From Lycocorax pyrrhopterus obiensis (taxonomy: Eukaryota; Chordata; Aves; Passeriformes; Paradisaeidae), in the NCBI GenBank assembly GCA_014706295.1, contig JACSVZ010000002.1, positions 134,667,200-134,731,199 of the forward strand: 64,000 bases of DNA, given 5' to 3'. Positions 13,742 to 23,679 of the stretch are shown here, piece after piece (the first letter of the stretch is position 1; the number at the start of each line of letters is the position of its first letter). Made by a program: the position numbers and the translations under genes. The notes beneath the pieces were generated by a model, which was given only the letters and a program-made list of their open reading frames with translations, did not search any database and was not told where the DNA came from.

Positions 13742-14586
13742 AACAGCAACTAAATGGAAAGACAAGTATTTTACAGCCACGAGTTTTGAGTTCTTGGGTA
13801 TAAACAACTTCTGGTTTAACTAGGTGAATGTGTCCCATTCACATCTTTTATTATTCCAGCGTTGGTCTCACCTACTGTAGAGAGCCTCTCTGTAGACTCC
13901 TGAGTCTTCCCATCAATGCAGGCACTGCTATCATATTGACTTTTTTCCCCCCCTCGGGGAATTTTGTGGGCATCTATTTTTTGATGGCTGTTTATAATGA
14001 TCCCTATAATCTCTTCTGTCAAAGCTTTTGCAGAATACCATCACACGTCCCAGTAAGCCAGCCTGAGGGTCTTCATTTCTATGTACCCCCATTTTGATTT
14101 GTGGTACTCTTTGGAAAAGTTGTTTTCATTATGTCTCAAAACCACTGGTCTTTCATGCACCCTGTGATATTCAGTGAAATGCTAAGACATGAAGCTGCCC
14201 ATTGTATACTGACTGCTAAAGAGAAATCTGAAAAAGAGATATAAATTTTCATTGAAGAAGGCTTACAAGAGAAACAAAAAATCAAGTCATACAATTCAAC
14301 AAGAAAAGGAAAGATTAGGCTAAACCAGCGGTGATATTACACCACTGACCTTTAAGCTAGGTAACCCTTAAACAGGTTTTCTAATATCTTCTGCAGGAAA
14401 GGCAAAAATAATTGCATAATTACCTGCTCAGGGCAGAGACTTCCAGAGGGAGAATTTGGTGGGGTGTTTTAAGGAAAGTAAGGTTCTGTTCTGAGCAACT
14501 ATGCAAAGCAATATTCTAATGAGCTGAAAAAGTAACTAAGAGCAGCAGTGGAATAAGCAGAGCCTGTTGATTATTATATATTTATC

Positions 14587-14600
14587 AAAAAAAAAAAAAA
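14587..14600. repeat. A14 homopolymer
   Basis: Fourteen A residues after TTTATC in AT-rich intron sequence; simple repeat. Confidence 0.8.
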
Positions 14601-16071
14601 CAAGTGAAGTGACATTGACTAACAAAACACAAATCAATGGCAGGTAGGAACCACTTTCTAAACCCTATTTTATTATTCCACTTCTACTGCAATGTTGCAA
14701 GACTTGGTTTGGGAAAGGGTTGCAAGCAGATGGTGAATGAGGAATTCTGGGAACATCCCCCCAAATTTACTTAATTCTTCTTTAATCAAGTATTCTACAT
14801 CAGCAACAAATCCACGCAAATGCCAATATGGGCATATATATTTAAAGTTTATTGTACATTTAGTTGCTTAAAAAAAATCAGCTACACATGATACTTGCCC
14901 ATAATTCCAGACTGAATGCAATTGATTCCTACCACACAGGAGACTTAATCTATGCCAAAAATTGTATTTCATTAAGAAAACGATATTATGGAGCATCTGA
15001 GATCATGTAACAGACAAAACAGAATGCCAGAGAAATTTTAACTGCCAGTACCCCACAGTGACTGCCTGATTATTTGCAGATGGGATATGGAAAAATTGTG
15101 AAATTATTGGAATTTTGGGTCCTGTACGAAAGCATTACTTCAGACTGGATGTGTCATGGCAAATATCTATTATAATTTGAATACATTCTTAGATTTTGCT
15201 TTCTCTGCTTAGAACTGGCTATGCTTACTTCTTTAGACTTATTAACTGAAAAAGACTGCATTCTTCAAAGCCCAAAACAAAACCCTTAGGTGATAGCATG
15301 AAATAGTGCCAGTAAGTCAACTGTCAATACTGATCGTATTTATCCAATAATTAAACTAAAAACTAATTTAAATCAATCTCCTTTGGAAAAGCCAACTGTT
15401 CAACAAGCACAACAATTGGTCTAGGATCAATCAGTGAACATGAGATCAATTAAAACCAGCTTAAGTTTTTGTAGGAGGACAATTCACACAACTTGAGTTA
15501 GATGTCTATTCATTTCAGTACTCCCACAATGCAGCCCTTAAGCTCTGTTGTAAAGCAGAAATACCACTATCACCCTCCGCTGTCTAGCCAGCACTCTAAG
15601 TAGTTCCACATTTAATTAAAGACACAGTATACCCTTTGTTAGCAGAGATAGTCTGGTCACTTTAAAGGACTGCTATCGTTTCAGCCACACACACAGAAAT
15701 TAAACTCTGGAAACCATCTGTTGAAAAACCATCAAAACTAAATTGCTTTACAATTTTATTTGTACCTACTCTGAAGGTGATACATGCATGAAAGTGCAAA
15801 CTATTTTCTTCTCACGGTTTTATCATTTGTAGCAGCTCAACACTGGAGATGTTAAGTCCCTCCCCTTCCAAATAATACCACTAAAAGTGCAATTCTTTCA
15901 GAAATACGGACTTCTCAGCAGCTTGAGCCACCTGATTTTCAGCTAACTTTAGAAATGCAAAGGGGAGGCATGGCCGAGAAAATAACAGGAAAAGGCATAG
16001 AAAAATAGTTCAGAATATGTGGATATTAAAAATATTCTACAAAAAGCTGAACCTCCCCACGGCCCCCAAGG

Positions 16072-16089
16072 AAAAAAAAAAAAAAAAAA
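16072..16089. repeat. A18 homopolymer at the left edge of the CpG island
   Basis: Eighteen A residues (T18 on the RSPO2 sense strand) mark the sharp change from AT-rich intron to the GC-rich island, about 900 nt inside the RSPO2 intron. Confidence 0.85.
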
Positions 16090-16981
16090 GGTAAAAAAGA
16101 AACAGGCGAAGCCTCGGCCAGGCTGCGAGCCGGAAGGCGCTGCAGTAACCTCTCCGTCCACACGGGAGCTGTACTGGCACATTGCACCGCTCCGGCTCCC
16201 AAGCTCCAGCATCCCGACACCAGCGTTCAGGGAAACAGATGAAGCCCCAACGCACCGCTTACGTCTTTTCCTCAAAGGGATCTGCACGTTTTCAGCAAAG
16301 TTGGCGGCACAGAAACCCCCTGGGCGCTGGGCAAGGCGCGGTGCGCTCCGCCGCCAAGGCTCTCCCGGCCGCCAAGCCCCGCGGGAGCGGCACGGCGCTG
16401 CCGGAGGATGGAAGGGGAGAAGCCGCCTTTCTGCCTCGGAAACGTCCACGGAAAGCAGCCTCAAAGTCCGTCCCATGGACACGCGAGTCTTAACTGCGCG
16501 GGCTAACAGCGATCCCCCGGCCGCCGTGAGCTGCTGGACGAGGAGCGACGGCGACATCAGCGACGTCCTCTGCCCGCTACGGCCCCTCCCGTGGCGGGCA
16601 GCTCCCAGCGAGACTCCGGCTCCACCGGCCCCGCGGGGAGGACACGCCGTGGGGGCCGGGGGCCGTGCGCCTACCGCTCGACTTTCTCGTCCCCGGCAGC
16701 CCCGGGCTCCGGCCGGTCCCTTCCCATCGGAGCTCACGTCCGCGCCGCTCCTCCCGCTCGCGGCTCGACCTCCCCAGCAGGAGGGCGGCGGGCAGCCCCG
16801 CGGAGGGGTGGTCACGCCGGCACGGCCCCGCGCCCCGGGCTCGCCCCCGCTGCCGCCCCACGTGCCGGCCCGGTGCCCGCGGAGCCGGAGCGCGGCTCAC
16901 CTGCCGGAGAGCGGCCCTTCCCGCCGGCGCTCCCGCCGCTGCCCCGGCCGGTGTCCCGGGTGAGCAGCCGGCGCCACTCAC

Positions 16982-17075
16982 CTCTCTTGCTGCGTCTCCA
17001 GCGGCCGGGCTGGCAGTGGCCGTAATCCATGCAGTTCAGGATGATCAAGGCAAAGGAGAAGAGGCGAAACTGCAT
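16982..17075 (-). CDS. RSPO2: RSPO2 first coding exon (signal peptide), partial gene
   Basis: R-spondin 2 is a secreted protein that boosts Wnt/beta-catenin signalling by binding LGR4-6 and the ZNRF3/RNF43 ubiquitin ligases. This exon encodes 31 residues plus one base. It starts MQFRLFSFALIILNCMDY, a hydrophobic signal peptide ending near the Cys at residue 21, followed by the basic stretch GRWRRSKR that begins mature R-spondin 2. The ATG has A at -3. The exon ends AGAG and is followed by a consensus donor GTGAGT (16981-16976), leaving phase 1; this fits the family, where the next codon is an Ala (GCN) split after its first base. The furin-like, TSP1 and basic C-terminal exons would lie at lower coordinates beyond base 1; none was found in 1-16981. 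Identity rests on near-exact match to the remembered vertebrate N-terminus. Very likely correct. Confidence 0.95.
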
Positions 17076-17779
17076 CCTGGGCCGCTGGGGTGGGCAGCCT
17101 CCTCCGGCGGCAGCGAGGGGCGGCGAGGCGGGCGGCGTGCGGGGCGAGGAGGGGCCGGCGGAGGGTCGCGGGGCAGCGGCTGCCGCCGGGGACGGCAGGA
17201 GTTTACACGCCTCTTGCCGCCCTTCTCGGGCGCTGCCAACTCACCGCCGCTTCCAGCATCTCCCCTACGCTGCAGGGAGAGAGAGGTGAAAGGCTTGGCC
17301 CCGTGCTTTCCTGGTCCTCCCCTACTCCGACTCTCCCCAAAAACAAACAGACAAGAGAAAAATCACAGCCCGGGTCGGGGCAGGAGCGGGCCCGCGGAGC
17401 GGAGTCACCGAGAGCCCGGAGCGCGTCCCACAGCCGCGGGCGAGCGCTGCCGCCCGGCCCCCGCGCGCCCCGGGACGGGCTGTCAGCCGGGGGACAGCGC
17501 TATTTATCGCGGCGCGGGCGCTCCCCGCCCACACGCGCTCAGGTCGCGGCACGGCGGGGCGAAGCCGTCCCCCCCTACCTCCCGCGGCGCGGCCCCGCGG
17601 CCACCCCGTCCCGCCGCCGGGTCCCGAGCGCGGCTCCGCGCCGCGGGGCAGCCCCACGCGGGCCGGCGGCGGCCGCCGGGGTGCAGGCTCGGCGGAGCGG
17701 GCGGCGGGGGCTCCCGGGCACATGCAGGCGGTGTCCGCGCCGAGCCCCCGGCCGCCCGCCTCCGCCCGCTCCTTTTATG
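17076..17779 (-). promoter_or_regulatory. RSPO2: RSPO2 5' UTR and promoter candidates
   Basis: Upstream of the RSPO2 ATG on the minus strand are two TATA-like elements: CATAAAAGG at 17779-17771 and GATAAATAG around 17508-17500. The first is close to consensus and would put transcription start near 17745; the second would put it near 17475. A consensus donor GTGAGT (17244-17239) and a possible acceptor CCACCCCAG ending at 17085 could define a 160 nt intron in the 5' UTR; mammalian RSPO2 is known to have a non-coding first exon. What is seen is the motifs; actual use of either TATA or of this short intron is inference and needs transcript ends. Confidence 0.5.
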
Positions 17780-18059
17780 CGGCGAGGCGGGGGCGCGGGC
17801 GGCGGGGCCGTGCGGGCTCCGCGGGGATGCGCGGCGGCGCGGGGCCGCGGTACGTGGGTGGTGCCGCGGCCCCGGCCCTCCCGCCGCCCAGCCCTGGCGC
17901 CGCCCGCGCCCCCGCCTCCGCCGGGCCCTAACGCCAGCCCGGCCCGAGAGCCGCTGATGCTTTCGCCTGGAGGCTCTTCCTCGGCGGGCTTCTCCCTCTC
18001 CCCGCAAAGCCTCCCCGTCCTTTCTTTGCCCTGCTTAACGCCTGCTGAAACCTAGTCCT

Positions 18060-19080
18060 CCTCGCTTCTCGCCCTCTTCTTTTTTACTTTTCTTTTCCCT
18101 TTTTTTTTCTTCGTGATAATTATGTCTTTCAACCCTGGGTTTAAGACCTTTATTGATTTATTCCGCCCCCCACCTCAGCCCCCTCTTTCCTTCTGACTTC
18201 CTAAAATCTGATCTCACACTTTTCAAAGTCTCTTCCTTGAAACACCACTTTCATTGTCTTGGCAAGATGGCTCTAGAAGTCCTGAAGTGTGACTTCAGTG
18301 AGTGATTTGTACTGGTTTCTAGCCACATCTCTACTTGGCAAAGGTATTTTAAAGCTAGTAAAATGGGAATCCCAATAGTACAGATAAGGAAGGCTGAAAC
18401 AAGGGGAAAGCCAAAAGTTTCTAAGTGAATTTAGTTTTGATAGAGGACGCTCTGTTAATTCCTCATAACATCCACTACACTGACTCCACAGTGCCATTTA
18501 TTTCTCTGCTCCTCACTCAGAGCCTGTTCCCCAGCACTGCAGGTGTGGACAGACCGTGACTCTTTGCTTGTGGTGCTCATCCCGTTGTGCCTGACCCTAA
18601 TGAGCCCCGTAGGACCTGGGGCTCTATGGAGCAGGTGCAAAAGCCGGGAGGCAGCGTGGGTCTGGCACAGCTGGTGCAAAGCCAGGCTGCATAAACCCAG
18701 CTGGATCCAGGATCGAGGCTGGGTCTGTGCTGGGTGTTTCTGCTCCTCCTTCTTGCCCCCTCCCCCTAAACCCCGCGCCAATAACTCTGATGCTGAAATA
18801 CCTGAGCTGCCTCGGGATGGAGCCAGCTAGGTTCTCACAAAAGCAGATGTACTCTTTCCACAGCAGAGCTGGCCTCAGAAAGAGCATAACTGCATTCATG
18901 TGGCACTGTGCCTGAGCTAATACATCGTGTTAGACCCAGGCTGGCTTTTCATCCATGGCCTGAACAGTCTAACCACAGATAAGTGAAGTCTGACTGTATG
19001 GTGTTTGCCATACCATCCTGAGACCTCAGAATTTTTGACTGCATTTATCATAAAATATTCCTCTGAAGCAGAGAAGCATC
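18060..19080. other. Region upstream of RSPO2, no gene seen
   Basis: After the CpG island the sequence falls back to moderate GC with pyrimidine-rich stretches (18061-18110 is a long CT/T tract). Short open frames on both strands lack start context, splice sites or recognisable protein. Regulatory sequence for RSPO2 may be here but I cannot point to an element. Confidence 0.6.
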
Positions 19081-19089
19081 AGTATCATC

Positions 19090-19235
19090 AGTTTCCATAC
19101 TGAAGACTGAGTTACAAAGAGGGTAAATAACTTGCCTGAAATCAAAAGGGGTGTATGAGACAGTGTCAAAACTGTATCCTGAGTTTCCCAAGCTCTCAGA
19201 TATTTCTGTAATCCCTGTGCTGCCTTTCTTTATAT
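19090..19235 (-). mobile_element. Possible MIR-like SINE remnant
   Basis: CATACTGAAGACTGAGTTAC, then AAAGAGGGTAAATAACTTGCC (about 19116-19136) and a following run with GAGTTTCCCAAGCTCTCAGA resemble the reverse complement of the MIR tail and core (ACTGAGG...GAGAGGTTAAGTAACTTGCC). Diverged; family assignment from memory. Confidence 0.5.
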
Positions 19236-19315
19236 TTTTCTAGTGTACAGTAGTAGCTCTACAGTATTTTAATCACTAGTATCAAGTGCAAAGATTTTTT
19301 AAAGTCACACTACAG

Positions 19316-20187
19316 TAGGGATTGAGTGCACTCTCAGCAAATTTGCAGAAGACACCAAGCTGAGTGGTGCAGCTGACACACCTGAAGGATGGCATCCATC
19401 CAGAGGGACCTGGACAAGCTCAAGAAGTGGGCACATGGGAATCTCATGAGGTTTAACAAGACCAAGTGCTGGTGCTGCACCTGGGTCGGGGCAAACCCCC
19501 AGTACCAACACAAGAGCAGCCCTGCCGAAAAGGACTTGTGGGTGCTGGTGGATGAAAGGCTGGACATGACCCAGCAATGGGCACTGGCAGCCCAGAAAGC
19601 CAGACATGTCCTGGGCTGCATCCAAAGCAGTGTGGCCAGCAAGGAAGGGGTTTCTGCCCCTCTACTCCACTCTGCTGATGCCCCACCTGTCTGCTGTGTC
19701 CAGCTCTGGGGTCCCCAGCACAGGAAAGACATTTTGTTGACGCTTGTTGGAGTGAGTCCAGAGGAGGCCACCAAGATGATTAGAGGGATGGAGCACTTTT
19801 CCAGGAAAGCCTGAGAGGACTGGGATTATTCGGTCTGGAAAAGAGAAGGCTTTGGGATGACCTAATTGCAGCTTTCCAGTACCTGAAGGGAGCCTACAAG
19901 AAAAGAGGAGAGAGACTTTTTACAAGGGCCTGTAGTGACACAACAAGGGGGGATGTCTTCAAACTGAAGCTATTAGGAAGAAATTTTTTACTGTGGGGGT
20001 GGTAAGACACTGGCACAGATTGCCCAGAGAAGCTGTGGGTGCTCCATCCCTGGAAATGCTGAAGGCTAGGTTGGATGAGGCTTGTAACAACCTGGTCTAT
20101 GGTTGTCCCTGCTCATGGTAGGAAGGTTGGAACTAGAGATTCTTTAAGGTCCCTTCCAATGGAAGCCATTTTATGATTCTATGACAT
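19316..20187 (+). mobile_element. CR1 LINE, 5'-truncated, plus orientation
   Basis: Begins GATTGAGTGCACTCTCAGCA, the CR1 RT-domain stretch, runs through the C-terminal ORF2 and 3' UTR, and ends at the typical 3' terminus TTTTATGATTCTATGA near 20187. About 870 bp long. A 141-codon frame (19389-19814) is a remnant of the CR1 ORF2 C-terminus but the frame is interrupted relative to the full protein. Inactive. Confidence 0.9.
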
Positions 20188-20189
20188 GA

Positions 20190-21900
20190 TTATTTTCTGA
20201 TGCAAAATCTTTATTTATTATAACTGTCGTTATGGGGTTACAGTGTATGAGATCCCATTGTGCTATGCAGAGCACCAGGACCTTTCAGTGTTGTCATAAT
20301 CTAAGAATTACAAGGACGTGACCTGTCAGCTAATTAACACAGACCTAAGAACTCAGTCAGACAAGGTCAGTCTAGCTCACTATCAGTGGTATCCAACTGG
20401 ATTTGGAGTGGATGCAAAGGGAAAGAATGCCAAAAAAAGGCATGTATATGTGTGGTTTATGGTCTTTATTTTCCCCAATCTACTTTCACAGTGAAACTTT
20501 CATGTAAAACTTGTTGCAACAGAGGCCATAATTTATTTCAGTCAAGTGTGTTTACTGGCAACTGGAGCTCTCCAAGTTGCGTAGTCCCTGTATCCACTCT
20601 AACTTCATGTGGCGTGTTGTGTACCTTAGACAGCTAAAAGTGAGTCTTTTTGCACCAGCAGTATCTTTAGAGTATGTGCTTGCAGTTTTCTGATGCAGAA
20701 ATAAGAAGTGTACCAGCACCCTAGAGATCCTCTCAAGCTTTAATGCTAGGGAGAGAGAGATCAGACTACAAGGGGAAATCAAACAAAGGTGTTAACTACA
20801 CTTTTGTGAGGACTCCAGGAGCTAATCTCCTTTACTGTTTCACGTCTACAAACCCATAATCATGGGGCTTTGACTCTACAACAGTTACCTAGAGTCTTGG
20901 AGTCCTTTGTGCAAACAGTGATATCAGGACCTCCCCACTAACACAACTCCACTTCTGGAAGTGTCTGAAATAAAAATAGGAATGGACTTTCTGAAAGGTG
21001 TCCTGCTGACACTGAAGATTACTGAGGTGTCTCTAAGTGTGGTGTCAGTGACCTGGAAGCCAAACCAGAGTCTGCAGAGCCCAGAACATTTTTGCAGTCA
21101 GAGGGAAAAAATTTGGATGCTCCAAGAGATTAAAAAGCAGGGGAAGGAAAAGTACTGGTATGAGCTCTGTAGGACATGGTAGCCCTTTGTCTCTGCAGCT
21201 TAACTTAAATGAACAGAGAGGAAGTGACTGTAGGTATGGCACCTCATGTGTGCTGCGGCTCTAATCAACACTGCACTCATTCTAAGGCGGGCTTTGTCAA
21301 AGTGGGGAACTGGGAAAATTATCTGAGCATGTTCAATTAACATAGTCATAGAAAGAACGCTTTAGTCAAGGCCCAAGCAGATGATGTGGCAATGATTGAA
21401 ATACCAGATGATGACGGTCTGGGCAACAGCTTTAGCAATGGGGATAGCTAAGAACGGGTGTATTTTACATAGAGTATTCAAAACTCTCAGCAGCCAAATT
21501 AATGTATTTGAATAGTGCTGAGATGATTCATTACGCACTGTTCAGAAATTGTATTATTTTCTAGAACTAAATTTCAGTTCATAGAAAATTAATTTTTATG
21601 TGTTGTGCTCCACAGAGGTTTCACTGACTGTAAAAGATCTTACCTTCTACATTTCAGCTGTATTAAAGCCAAAGTGCTGCTGCTTTTGCAATGTAAAGTA
21701 ATTGTAATTGAATCTTTCCATTCTTTATTGGGCTCCATAGGATGTGATCTGTAAGTATCCTAACTTCATCATCTAACCTTCAAAAAGAAATACATTTATA
21801 TACAATCCAGCTTCCAACTTTTTATTTCTAAGTCAATTTTTATCTTCTTTAAATTCTTAAAATATGCTTACTTCATTAGTTCTTCAAAATGTCATCTGAA
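20190..21900. other. Intergenic, nothing recognised
   Basis: AT-rich sequence with short chance frames only. No splice-flanked exon, RNA gene or clear repeat noted. Confidence 0.6.
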
Positions 21901-21914
21901 ATAATAATAACAGT

Positions 21915-22395
21915 AATGGAATATTGTGCCCAGTTTGGGGTCTCCCAAAATCAGAGCAAGACCACTGGAGAACCACGATGTTTGGAGGCTGGAGCCCTGT
22001 GAAGGAAGGCTGAAGAAGCATGGCTTGTTCACCCTGAAGGAGAGGATTTAGAGGTGACAGAACAGTTCCTTTCCATACCTGCAAGGAGGTTACTGAGCAG
22101 GTTTCTGAGCAGAAAGTGCCAGGATCCTTATGGAGGTGCTGGACAGAGGAACAGGAGACAGTGGTTATGTACTGAAACAGGAGAGATTTGTGCTGGGTAT
22201 AATTGAAAATTATTTTCCCTCTGAGCATGAATAAGAACTGGAAGCAGTTTGCCCAGAGAAGTTGTGGACTCTCCTTCCTAGAACAAGGCCTTCAGCAGCC
22301 TGGTCTGGCCTCTGCTGATTGTACTTGCTTTTAGCAAGAGGTTGCACTCAGGACCTCCCAAGGTCCCTGCTAACCTTCATGATCTGTCAATCCTA
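21915..22395 (+). mobile_element. CR1 LINE fragment, plus orientation, diverged
   Basis: GGAATATTGTGCCCAGTTTG (21918-21937), GGAGAACCACGATGTTTGG, GCTTGTTCACCCTGAAGGAG and GCAGTTTGCCCAGAGAAGTT (22243-22262) follow the CR1 ORF2/3' UTR order. The 3' end GTCCCTGCTAACCTTCATGA is reached near 22382. Several small deletions; no open frame of note. Confidence 0.75.
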
Positions 22396-22399
22396 TAAA

Positions 22400-23290
22400 A
22401 CCCATGAGCTCCCAAAACAGGCTGAGAAGACTGCCCTGTGCACCTGTAGACACCCGTGTGTGTGTCTTCCATTCAAACCCTGGGGAGATCAGAAGACTGT
22501 CGTCCTTCTAACTCTTCTCCTGCTCTGGAACAGGATCAAACTCCTCAATTTTTTTACCTCCTTGTGCAGATATTGCTCATGCAGTGCTTCCAACAGTATC
22601 CATGAGCATTTTGCCTAAAGACCAAATTCATCAATTCATCAAAGCTGTATGTTTATATTAAGGGCTCAGAGAAGCAAATGGAAAGAAGGGATAACATCTC
22701 TAAAATAACTTCTCTAGCTCTCAAGTTTAATTTTCAGTTCTTCCTGAAAAAAAAAATATAGAAACACAAAAAATAGTAAGAAAAATATATTCTAAATGGT
22801 GTGTGTCCTCCTTTCCCAGTTTGGACTGGCATCAGACTACCGGTTCCTGCCTGCCAGCTTTGGACACCATATTTCTCTTGGAGTGTGCAAGAGCCAGTGT
22901 GCTCCTCTGTGGATACTGTATTCTGAAGGCAAGAGTTCAAATTCCAGCCTGGCAGCTGCAGAAAATCCACTTCTTTTGGAGAATGGTGATTTTAGTTTGC
23001 CAGCATATAGATCAGAAAATTACTGAATAAATTAATGTATACCAAAGTTCAAGCTTTCTGTTTTGCAATGCTTTTCATGACACTGTAACTACAGAGGAGG
23101 TTTGCAACATATATATGGGCTTAAATTTGCTCTAATATGGCCTCAACAAAATGGCTTCACAAGGACCTGGAATGCAAAGATGAAATGGTGAGCTGGTATT
23201 TGCAGTTTTTTTGCAAAGATTTTACATCCTGTGCCCTAAGCTGTATGCAATCACTGCTTTATCTCTCATAGACACACAGACTCACCCACA
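22400..23290. other. Intergenic, nothing recognised
   Basis: Mixed composition with an A9-10 run near 22747. No gene or clear repeat seen. Confidence 0.55.
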
Positions 23291-23292
23291 AA

Positions 23293-23580
23293 AAATCATA
23301 GAGTAACTGAGTTTGGAAGGGACCATGGAAGATCATCCTGCTCAAAGCAGAACTAACTTCAAAGTTAGGTCAGGTTGCTGAGAGCCTTGTCTAGCTGAGG
23401 TTTGAAAAAGTTCAAGGTGGAAGCTTCCACAGGTTCTCTGGGTGACTTCTTCCAGTGCTTGTCCACCCTCACGGTGAAAATTTTTTCTATTCCTCCAGAG
23501 AAAACTTTCCTCATTGCAAGTTGTGATCATTGCCCTTTTGCTTTTCTCTGTGAACCCCATCTTCTTATAAGCTCCCTTTT
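23293..23580 (-). mobile_element. CR1 LINE 3' fragment, minus orientation
   Basis: Starts with the reverse complement of a CR1 3' end (AATCATAGAGTAACTGAGTTTGG) and continues through GGTTTGAAAAAGTTCAAGG and CACCCTCACGGTGAAAATTTT, the CR1 3' UTR order. About 285 bp kept. Confidence 0.8.
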
Positions 23581-23587
23581 ATACCTG

Positions 23588-23672
23588 AATATATATATAT
23601 ATATGTTTGTAGATATATATTTATATATTCAATTATATGTAATAAATATGTATAAAAATTATATATATAGAT
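23588..23672. repeat. TA-rich degenerate microsatellite
   Basis: Begins with a perfect (AT)7-type tract (ATATATATATATAT at about 23590-23603) and continues as interrupted TA/TATA sequence to about 23672. It directly abuts the truncated end of the neighbouring CR1. Confidence 0.8.
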
Positions 23673-23679
23673 TTGTAAT

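Larger units (their letters stand above)
1..16981 (-). other. RSPO2: RSPO2 intron following the first coding exon (partial)
   Basis: From the donor at 16981 down to the left edge no further RSPO2 exon is visible. I looked on the minus strand for the cysteine-rich furin-like exon and the TSP1 exon and saw no cysteine-spaced open stretch flanked by splice sites. RSPO2 has very long introns in other vertebrates, so this is expected. Apart from the repeats listed separately (SINE, CR1, tandem duplication, solo LTR, simple repeats) the stretch is AT-rich single-copy-looking sequence with only short chance reading frames. Confidence 0.8.
16100..18010. promoter_or_regulatory. CpG island over the RSPO2 promoter and first coding exon
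   Basis: The base composition changes sharply here, from AT-rich DNA on both sides to very GC-rich DNA packed with CG dinucleotides, simple GC repeats and Sp1-like GGGCGG boxes. The island contains the RSPO2 start codon exon and both TATA-like elements. CpG islands of this kind mark promoters of developmental genes. Very long reading frames cross it in several frames on both strands, as expected where stop codons (AT-rich) are rare; I treat these as chance. The edges are judged by eye. Confidence 0.9.

Noticed and set aside
13360..13749. 129-codon minus-strand open frame
   Set aside because: It lies almost wholly within the antisense strand of the solo LTR and resembles no protein.
16019..18055. 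Very long open frames (up to about 430 codons) on both strands in the GC-rich block
   Set aside because: They overlap one another in several frames, are made of Arg/Pro/Gly/Ala low-complexity sequence and coincide with a CpG island where stop codons are rare. Only the RSPO2 exon is recognisable.
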